A stretch of 12,642 nt of DNA. It comes from SIG603 sp964369215. GTDB lineage: Bacteria; Bacillota; Clostridia; Oscillospirales; Acutalibacteraceae. The position numbers and the translations under genes are program-made. The notes under the pieces are model-generated. The model had not been told where the DNA came from, ran no database searches, and saw only the letters and a list, made by a program, of their open reading frames with translations. Of this stretch, positions 7,278 through 12,642 are shown in pieces. The DNA is taken from positions 1 through 12,642 of the forward strand of contig CAYJEZ010000073.1 of assembly GCA_964369215.1 (NCBI GenBank), given 5' to 3'. Each line of letters starts with the position of its first letter. Position 1 is the stretch's first letter.

Positions 7278-8705
7278 ATGAAAGTATTGTTTTGTGCAAG
7301 TGAAGCCTTACCTTTTGCTGCAACAGGCGGACTAGCCGACGTGGCGGGCTCTTTACCTAAGGCTATCAGAAGCAAAAAAATAAGTTGTGCAGTAGTTATG
7401 CCTTTGTACGAGAGTACAATGGAAAAATTTAAAGACGATTTAACTTTTGTAACAAGCATTAGTGTGCCTGTGTCTTGGCGTAGGCAGTATTGTGGAATTT
7501 ACGAAGCTACTGTTGACCATGTGGTTTATTACTTTATCGATAATCAGTACTATTTCAAAAGAGCAGGCTTTTATGGCCATTTTGACGACGCAGAGCGTTT
7601 TGCATTTTTCTCAAGAGCTATTTTAGAGATTCTTCCTCATATCGATTTTAAACCAGACGTCATTCATGCAAACGACTGGCAAACAGCTTTAGTTCCCATT
7701 TATTACAGGCTGTTATATGCGAATAACGACTGGTACAAAGGAATTAAAACCTTATTTACCATTCACAACATTCAATATCAAGGTCAGTACTCAAACGACC
7801 TTTTAGGCGATGTTTTTGGAATACCAGCACATGATTCATACTTGACAGAATGGGAAAATAGTGTTAACTTAATGAAAGGCGCAATTGAGAGTGCTAACAG
7901 AGTTTCAACCGTAAGCCCCTCTTACGCCAAAGAAATTTTAGACCCGTGGTTTGCCCACAGATTAGATCCAATTTTAAGAGAAAGAGCGTGGAAGTTAAGC
8001 GGTATTTTAAACGGTATAGATGGAGACGTTTATAACCCAGCGACAGACAAAGATGTTTTTGTTAACTATAGTGTAGATGATATGGCGGGTAAGGCTGAAA
8101 ATAAAAAGCTTTTACAAAAGCGACTAGGACTTGAGCTTGACCCTAAAGTGCCTTTAATATCTATGGTTACAAGGCTAGTTTCTCACAAAGGTTTAAACCT
8201 TGTGAAAGATGCATTAGATAATATTATGCAGTACACTAATTCTCAGTTTGTTGTTTTAGGCAGTGGCGATTTTGAGTATGAGAACTACTTTAAACAAATG
8301 CAAGAGAAATATCCTAAAAGGTTTATAGCTTGCTTTGGTTTTGTGCCTGAATTGTCTAAAAAAATATATGCAGGTTCTGACATTTTCTTAATGCCTAGCA
8401 AAAGCGAGCCTTGCGGCTTATCTCAAATGATATCTTTAAGGTACGGTACTATTCCTGTTGTTAGAGAAGTAGGCGGACTTAAAGACTCTATTAGTGATTG
8501 CAGAGGAAAAGACGGAAACGGCTACACCTTTAAAACTTACAATAGTGGAGACATGCTAAACTCATTACATGCTGCTATTTATGCATATAATAGCGACAAA
8601 GACAGTTGGGCTAAGCTTGTTAAAAACGCTATGTTGTGCGATAACAGTTGGAATAAATCAGCGGGCGAATATATTAATCTATTTAAGGAAATGGTAAATG
8701 AATAG
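7278..8705 (+). CDS. glgA: Glycogen synthase (ADP-glucose, GT5 family)
   Basis: Transfers glucose from ADP-glucose to the non-reducing end of alpha-1,4-glucan. The 475-residue GT-B enzyme begins MKVLFCASEALPF. The N-terminal glucan/ADP-glucose loop reads ATGGLADVAGSLP (15-27). TIHNIQYQG (H163) marks the end of the first Rossmann region. In the second, R299 and K304 in TRLVSHKG and E377 in KSEPCGL match the catalytic Arg, Lys and Glu of E. coli GlgA. The residue before TGGL is alanine (A15) where the E. coli-type KTGGL motif has lysine. I chose the ATG at 7278 because AAAGGA lies about 9 bases upstream; the in-frame ATG at 7269 overlaps that ribosome site. The gene end overlaps the next start by 8 bases. 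Confidence 0.96.
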   Translation: MKVLFCASEALPFAATGGLADVAGSLPKAIRSKKISCAVVMPLYESTMEKFKDDLTFVTSISVPVSWRRQYCGIYEATVDHVVYYFIDNQYYFKRAGFYGHFDDAERFAFFSRAILEILPHIDFKPDVIHANDWQTALVPIYYRLLYANNDWYKGIKTLFTIHNIQYQGQYSNDLLGDVFGIPAHDSYLTEWENSVNLMKGAIESANRVSTVSPSYAKEILDPWFAHRLDPILRERAWKLSGILNGIDGDVYNPATDKDVFVNYSVDDMAGKAENKKLLQKRLGLELDPKVPLISMVTRLVSHKGLNLVKDALDNIMQYTNSQFVVLGSGDFEYENYFKQMQEKYPKRFIACFGFVPELSKKIYAGSDIFLMPSKSEPCGLSQMISLRYGTIPVVREVGGLKDSISDCRGKDGNGYTFKTYNSGDMLNSLHAAIYAYNSDKDSWAKLVKNAMLCDNSWNKSAGEYINLFKEMVNE

Positions 8706-9882
8706 TTCAGATACTAACATTAATTTAAACGCTGAAAAAATTAAAAAAATAATAAATATGCCTGTTTCTTCCGCAGTGGTAAGCCAGCGGAAGAAACAGG
8801 CAAAAACTCTATACACCAAAGTAGTGCTTAAACCTTTTAAAAAAGGCAATGACATTGTGTATCAGTTTAGCTGCTATGAAAACAAAAAGGTGTTTCACAA
8901 AAACTTAAACTCTAAAGAAGCAGGAGATTATATATTAGAGCTTTTAAGTGAAGAATTTGAGCAATGTGTTATTTTCTCGCAAAGCACTGATTACCACATA
9001 ACTGCTTTTAATGGTAAAATAAAGATAAAATCAAAGCAAAAAGAAGCTAAAGAAATAGGTGCACAAGACTTAAGCCACAATAGAAGTAAGAACTATGTTA
9101 TTACGGCTGAAGAGGGTGCAGACTTTTTATATGAACTTGGCATATTAGGAAAAAACGGCGAAATTAAGCACGATAAATATGCAAAATTTAAGCAAATTAA
9201 TCGATATCTAGAATTTATTGCAGACATTAAAGACAGCTTGCCAAAAGATAAAACCATTAAAATAGTAGACTTTGGTTGCGGTAAAGCCTATTTAAGTTTT
9301 GCACTTTACTATTATTTGGTGAAAAAGCTAAAACTGAAAGCAGAAATTATCGGACTGGATTTAAAAGAAGATGTGATAAAAACTTGCCAAACTTTAGCCG
9401 ATAAATTAGGTTACAACAACCTTATTTTTAAGTGTGGAGACATAGGTACATACTCAGAGGAAGACCCTTTTGACATGGTTATTTCGCTCCATGCTTGCGA
9501 CACTGCAACCGACGAAGCTCTGTATAAAGGCATTATTTGGAAAAGCAAAGTTATTTTAGCGGTGCCTTGTTGCCAACACGAGCTTAACCCACAAGTTGAA
9601 AACGAGAGTAACGAGGGTATACTTCGCTTTGGGCTTTTAAAAGAGAGGCTAAGCAGCATTATTACAGACAGCTACAGAGCCCTACTTTTAGAAAGCGTAG
9701 GCTATAAATGCGACATTGCAGAATTTATAGACTTAAGCCACACGCCTAAAAACTTGCTAATAAGGGCTGTTTTTACAAACAAAGCAAATAAAAAATCTTT
9801 ACTACAAGCGCAAGAAATTAAAAAGCAGTGGCAATTTGAGCAACGCTTAGAAACCTTGCTTAAACAAAATAAATTATTATAA
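8698..9882 (+). CDS. SAM-dependent methyltransferase, METTL25/RRNAD1-like (Methyltransf_32 type)
   Basis: A 394-residue predicted class I methyltransferase of poorly known function. The N-terminal part (about 1-160) includes a basic stretch, SQRKKQAKTLYTKVVLKPF (29-47), and KVFHKNL. The Rossmann domain has SAM motif I as VDFGCGKAYLSF (190-201). Further family signatures are SLHACDTATDEAL (263-275) and PCCQHEL (290-296). These HACD and PCCQH motifs are what I associate with the METTL25/RRNAD1/GSTCD-type domain, for which bacterial substrates are not established to my knowledge; rRNA or protein are possible. It overlaps glgA by 8 bases and has AAGGAA 7 bases before its ATG inside glgA, suggesting translational coupling. 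A perfect 14-bp inverted repeat lies within codons 22-35. Fold is secure; substrate is unknown. Confidence 0.85.
   Translation: MNSSDTNINLNAEKIKKIINMPVSSAVVSQRKKQAKTLYTKVVLKPFKKGNDIVYQFSCYENKKVFHKNLNSKEAGDYILELLSEEFEQCVIFSQSTDYHITAFNGKIKIKSKQKEAKEIGAQDLSHNRSKNYVITAEEGADFLYELGILGKNGEIKHDKYAKFKQINRYLEFIADIKDSLPKDKTIKIVDFGCGKAYLSFALYYYLVKKLKLKAEIIGLDLKEDVIKTCQTLADKLGYNNLIFKCGDIGTYSEEDPFDMVISLHACDTATDEALYKGIIWKSKVILAVPCCQHELNPQVENESNEGILRFGLLKERLSSIITDSYRALLLESVGYKCDIAEFIDLSHTPKNLLIRAVFTNKANKKSLLQAQEIKKQWQFEQRLETLLKQNKLL
8761..8800. repeat. Perfect 14-bp inverted repeat inside the methyltransferase gene
   Basis: CCTGTTTCTTCCGC (8761-8774) is exactly complementary to GCGGAAGAAACAGG (8787-8800). 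The 12-base interval can add three more pairs (TGG 8777-8779 with CCA 8784-8786) around a TAAG loop. The hairpin begins 55 bases after the glgA stop and is not followed by a T-run. The arms encode PVSSA and QRKKQ, the second lying in an apparently family-conserved basic segment. Confidence 0.9.
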
Positions 9883-9907
9883 AAAGCTATGAAGGGACTT
9901 GAATTAT

Positions 9908-10831
9908 ATGCAAAAACCAATTTTAGTTATACTTGCCGCAGGAATGGGCAGCCGTTACGGTGGCGGAGGATTAAAACAAATTGACCCAGTAGGAGCAAAC
10001 GGCGAGATTATCATGGACTTTTCTGTTTTTGATGCAATAAGAGCAGGATTTGAGAGAGTAGTTTATGTTATTAAAAAAGAAATGTATGACGACTTTAAAG
10101 CAAAAATAGGCGATAAAGTTTCAAAACATATAAAAGTAGACTATGCTTTTCAAGATTTATACAACTTACCTGAGGGCTTTGAGTTTCCTGAGGGCAGAGT
10201 AAAACCTTGGGGTACAGCTCATGCAACTTTAGCTGCTAAAGATATTATAGACGCACCTTTTGTTGTTATTAATGCAGACGACTATTATGGCGTACAGGCT
10301 TATAAAATGATATACGACTTTTTAACACAAGAGAACTCAAGCGATAAAATGCAAGTAGCTATGGTCGGATATATGATAGAGAACACATTATCTGACAATG
10401 GACATGTTGCGCGTGGTGTTTGCGAGTTAAATGACGAAAGTTATTTAACAGAGATTAATGAGAGAACAAGAATCGAGCGCGTAAACGGCAACCCTGCCTT
10501 TACACAAGACGACGGAGAAACTTGGACAGAAATTAAAGAGGGCACAGCTGTATCTATGAATTTCTGGGGATTTCCGAAAGAGATGATGGCAGAGTTTGAA
10601 AAAGGCTTTGTAAGATTTTTAGAGAACGAAATGCCAAAAGACCCACTTAAAGCAGAGTACTTTTTACCATTTTTAGTAGATAACGTTAGAGCCGCTGGCG
10701 ACGCTACAGTAAAAGTAATAAAATGTGCAGATAAATGGTATGGTGTTACCTATAAACCAGACAAAGAAATAGTAGTTGAGGCTATGAAAAAATTGGTAAA
10801 AGACGGCGTTTACAACAGCCCTCTATACTAA
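9908..10831 (+). CDS. Sugar nucleotidyltransferase-like protein, substrate unknown
   Basis: A 307-residue GT-A-fold NTP-transferase. The N-terminus ILVILAAGMGSRYGGGGLKQ (5-24) is the nucleotide-binding loop, with R16 and K23 in the usual catalytic positions and an extended glycine run. NADDYYG (122-128) is the metal-binding acidic motif, and WGTAHATLAA precedes it. No C-terminal beta-helix is seen, so this is not a GlgC-type enzyme; its single-domain length resembles RmlA/GalU-like proteins, but their specific motifs are absent. The ATG at 9908 is preferred because GAAGGG lies about 11 bases upstream, whereas the TTG at 9899 would sit almost on it. It starts 25 bases after the methyltransferase stop, so it is likely last in the glg transcript. 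Activation of a hexose phosphate or phosphocholine-like head group is possible; the product cannot be named. Confidence 0.88.
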   Translation: MQKPILVILAAGMGSRYGGGGLKQIDPVGANGEIIMDFSVFDAIRAGFERVVYVIKKEMYDDFKAKIGDKVSKHIKVDYAFQDLYNLPEGFEFPEGRVKPWGTAHATLAAKDIIDAPFVVINADDYYGVQAYKMIYDFLTQENSSDKMQVAMVGYMIENTLSDNGHVARGVCELNDESYLTEINERTRIERVNGNPAFTQDDGETWTEIKEGTAVSMNFWGFPKEMMAEFEKGFVRFLENEMPKDPLKAEYFLPFLVDNVRAAGDATVKVIKCADKWYGVTYKPDKEIVVEAMKKLVKDGVYNSPLY

Positions 10832-10872
10832 TATTTTACTAAAGCATACCACTTAAAACTCATAACAAATCT

Positions 10873-10912
10873 CTGTTGTGTCAACCCAATAAATATTGAG
10901 TTGACACAACAG
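10873..10912. terminator. Hairpin between convergent genes, putative bidirectional terminator without T-tract
   Basis: CTGTTGTGTCAAC (10873-10885) pairs perfectly with GTTGACACAACAG (10900-10912). After one C-A mismatch, CAAT (10887-10890) pairs with ATTG (10895-10898) around a 4-base loop, giving a long stem. It lies between the convergent nucleotidyltransferase and glmM genes, where a shared terminator is expected. Neither side has a T-run directly after the stem, so it is not a canonical intrinsic terminator; it may protect 3' ends or block read-through. Confidence 0.5.
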
Positions 10913-10989
10913 CTAGTGCACTTGTTTATGTAGTGTTTTATAGTTAATTTACTATATTTAATGATTTTTGAAGAGGTATGACTATAACT

Positions 10990-12333
10990 TCACCCTAACT
11001 CGCTTTTAATAGCAATTCCAATTTCATTAGCAATACCATTTATAAGCTCTTCGTCTTCACCCTCTACCATTATTCTAATTAGAGGCTCTGTTCCCGAGGG
11101 TCTTACCACTACCCTGCCTGTATCTCCTAAAATATTGTTTGCATTTTCGAGTGCTTTTTTTATATTTGGGTTAGTGTAATATTCTAATTTACCCTCGGTG
11201 CTAATATCTACATTGATAAGCACTTGAGGGTATTTTTGCATTAATGTTTTAATGCTTGATAGCCTTGTGCCTCTTCTTTTTACTATGCTTAAAAACTGAG
11301 CTGCTGTTAACTGACCATCTCCTGTTGTGGCAAAGTCTTTAAAAATAATGTGTCCGCTCTGCTCTCCGCCTAAATTGTATCCCTCTAACAGCATTTTTTC
11401 AAGTACATAACGGTCGCCTACTTTTGTTGCCTCATACCTTATATCATTGCTTTCACAAAATTTCATTAAGCCTAAGTTTGACATTATAGTTCCTACCATT
11501 GTGTTTTTCTCTAGCTTACCACGAGATTTCATATCTGCGGCGCAAATAGCCATTATTATGTCTCCGTCTAAGCATTCTCCCAAGTTGTCAATACACAAAA
11601 ACCTGTCTGCGTCTCCGTCAAAAGCTAGGCCTGCGTCTAAGCTGTTTTGCTTTACAAATTCAGCCAAAGCACCTATATGTGTAGAGCCACAATTTTTGTT
11701 TATATTAACACCATTTGGCTTGCAGTATAGCATATGGCAATTTGCCCCTAGCTCTTCAAACATAATTTTAGCAGTGCTACTAGCCGAGCCATTTGCGCAG
11801 TCTATCGCTATATTAAGTCCGTCTAAGCTAAAATGCACTGTGTTTTTTACACTGTCAATATAGTCTCGTACCGCTTTATCTGCTTTGCTAACATTCCCCA
11901 ACTTCTCGTAATTTGGCATACTTTTTAAAGGGGCATTGCCTAAAACTATGTCCTCTATTCTCTCTTCCAGCTCATCTTGCAGTTTGTAGCCGTCTCCATT
12001 AAAAATTTTTATTCCGTTGTACTCATATGTATTGTGAGATGCCGATATCATAACACCGGCGTCTGCCTTGTATTTACCCACTAAAAAAGCCACTGCTGGG
12101 GTAGGCACAACCCCCAAACTAATTACATCTGCCCCCATAGAGCACAGCCCTGCGCTAAGTGCACTCTCAAGCATATCAGAAGACAACCTTGTGTCTTTTC
12201 CTATAATAACCTTAGGTCTATCTTTATTTTCTATTACAGAAATTATAGCTCTGCCTATTTTAAAGCAAAGTTCACAATCAAGCTCTTTGTTGGCAATTCC
12301 TCTTACTCCGTCTGTTCCAAACAACCTAGACAT
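10990..12333 (-). CDS. glmM: Phosphoglucosamine mutase
   Basis: Interconverts glucosamine-6-phosphate and glucosamine-1-phosphate, the step before GlmU in UDP-GlcNAc synthesis for peptidoglycan. The 447-residue protein starts MSRLFGTDGVRGIAN, typical of GlmM rather than other alpha-D-phosphohexomutases. The active-site loop is ISASHN (96-101) with S99 the expected phosphoserine. The magnesium loop DGDADR is at 239-244, the sugar-binding loop GEQSGH at 323-328, and the phosphate-binding loop RPSGTEPLIRIM at 411-422. The residue after SASHN is threonine where many homologues have proline. AGGAG lies about 8 bases before the ATG. It runs convergently to the glg operon, so it is separately transcribed despite the shared hexose-phosphate theme. 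Confidence 0.97.
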   Translation of the reverse strand: MSRLFGTDGVRGIANKELDCELCFKIGRAIISVIENKDRPKVIIGKDTRLSSDMLESALSAGLCSMGADVISLGVVPTPAVAFLVGKYKADAGVMISASHNTYEYNGIKIFNGDGYKLQDELEERIEDIVLGNAPLKSMPNYEKLGNVSKADKAVRDYIDSVKNTVHFSLDGLNIAIDCANGSASSTAKIMFEELGANCHMLYCKPNGVNINKNCGSTHIGALAEFVKQNSLDAGLAFDGDADRFLCIDNLGECLDGDIIMAICAADMKSRGKLEKNTMVGTIMSNLGLMKFCESNDIRYEATKVGDRYVLEKMLLEGYNLGGEQSGHIIFKDFATTGDGQLTAAQFLSIVKRRGTRLSSIKTLMQKYPQVLINVDISTEGKLEYYTNPNIKKALENANNILGDTGRVVVRPSGTEPLIRIMVEGEDEELINGIANEIGIAIKSELG

Positions 12334-12357
12334 AAAAACACTCCTTAATATTTATAC

Positions 12358-12406
12358 TTTATAGTAAATATATTAAGCAGTGTTTATTTTTATGTTTTAT
12401 AGTAAA
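12358..12406. repeat. Direct repeat TTTATAGTAAA upstream of glmM
   Basis: The 11-base word TTTATAGTAAA occurs at 12358-12368 and 12396-12406, 38 bases apart start to start. On the minus strand each reads TTTACTATAAA and contains a TATAAA that could be a -10 for glmM, though neither has a good -35 at the right spacing. They may be tandem promoters or paired protein-binding sites. Confidence 0.4.
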
Positions 12407-12433
12407 GCATTAGGTATAGTTAATTAACTTAAA

Positions 12434-12563
12434 AAGTGGCTGTCGCATTAAGGTGAAACTGCATAAAATCAACAATGTATTTGTAGGGTCTGATGCCAAC
12501 ATCAACCCCTACATTGTGTTTGTGTAAAATCACCGACATATATATTAATGCGACAGCTCCTTT
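12434..12563. mobile_element. MITE-like or hairpin element with terminal inverted repeats
   Basis: GCTGTCGCATTAA (12440-12452) is perfectly inverted as TTAATGCGACAGC (12545-12557). Extending outward with two mismatches gives 19-base termini at 12434-12452 and 12545-12563. GGTGA (12453-12457) and TCACC (12530-12534) pair just inside. The centre is a second hairpin: TGTAGGG (12482-12488) with CCCTACA (12507-12513), and TGATG (12491-12495) with CATCA (12500-12504) around CCAA. No transposase is encoded and no clear target duplication was identified. The nested symmetry suggests a non-autonomous miniature element or a dispersed palindromic repeat; a compound terminator of a gene to the right is the alternative. 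Confidence 0.5.
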
Positions 12564-12642
12564 AATTTACGTGCTTTTTGTTTAAACGTAATCTCAAATG
12601 ATTTACAATATTAAAGTTGCTCTAAGCTCTGTTGCTCTGGCA

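Larger units (their letters stand above)
12334..12642. other. Gene-free right end of the window
   Basis: These 309 bases upstream of glmM hold its leader and promoter area, the TTTATAGTAAA repeats and the inverted-repeat element. The final stretch (12564-12642) shows no supportable gene. A minus-strand frame is open from 12640 to a TAA at 12611, which could be the tail of a gene lying to the right, but ten codons cannot establish it. Confidence 0.6.

Noticed and set aside
11447..11863. 138-codon plus-strand open frame opposite glmM
   Set aside because: It lies entirely within the well-supported glmM gene on the other strand and shows no family motif.
12310..12333. Possible transfer signal in glmM because its active loop reads SASHNT instead of SASHNP
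   Set aside because: The phosphoserine and all other signature loops are intact, and I recall similar residues after SASHN in other clostridial GlmM proteins, so this looks like normal variation.
12611..12640. Minus-strand open frame ending in TAA that could be the last codons of a gene to the right
   Set aside because: Only nine sense codons are available, with no recognisable motif; stops close the other two minus-strand frames nearby too, so this is not evidence of a gene.

Overview
The window looks like chromosome from an AT-rich Gram-positive anaerobe of the class Clostridia. The evidence is AT-rich intergenic DNA, strong AGGAGG-type ribosome binding sites, a GlgC plus GlgD pair (typical of Firmicutes), and a short archaeal/eukaryal-type prolyl-tRNA synthetase. 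Genus cannot be fixed from the sequence alone. No phage, plasmid, CRISPR array, rRNA or tRNA is visible.

Layout. On the minus strand, 1-703 is the N-terminal part of a Gfo/Idh/MocA-type sugar oxidoreductase that runs off the left edge. Upstream of it, also on the minus strand, is proS (943-2382). A 492-base AT-rich divergent region (2383-2874) holds a good sigma-A-like promoter for each side. On the plus strand follows a glycogen synthesis cluster: glgB (branching enzyme), glgC and glgD (catalytic and catalytically degenerate ADP-glucose pyrophosphorylase subunits), then after a 146-base gap glgA (glycogen synthase). The run continues with a METTL25/RRNAD1-like methyltransferase that overlaps the end of glgA, and a sugar-nucleotidyltransferase-like protein of unknown substrate. 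A hairpin at 10873-10912 separates this run from convergent glmM (phosphoglucosamine mutase, minus strand, 10990-12333). The last 309 bases have no supportable gene but contain a short element with terminal inverted repeats.

How the genes work together. GlgC, probably with GlgD, makes ADP-glucose from glucose-1-phosphate and ATP. GlgA polymerises it into alpha-1,4-glucan and GlgB adds alpha-1,6 branches, so this is a complete GlgBCDA synthesis route. No degradation gene (glgP, glgX, pullulanase) lies in the window. GlmM and the extra nucleotidyltransferase suggest a wider hexose-phosphate and nucleotide-sugar neighbourhood, but GlmM is convergent and separately transcribed.

I did not find a clearly new multi-gene system. 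The best second-look items are the perfect 14-bp stem inside the start of the methyltransferase gene, the MITE-like element near the right end, and two poorly characterised genes carried in the glycogen operon.
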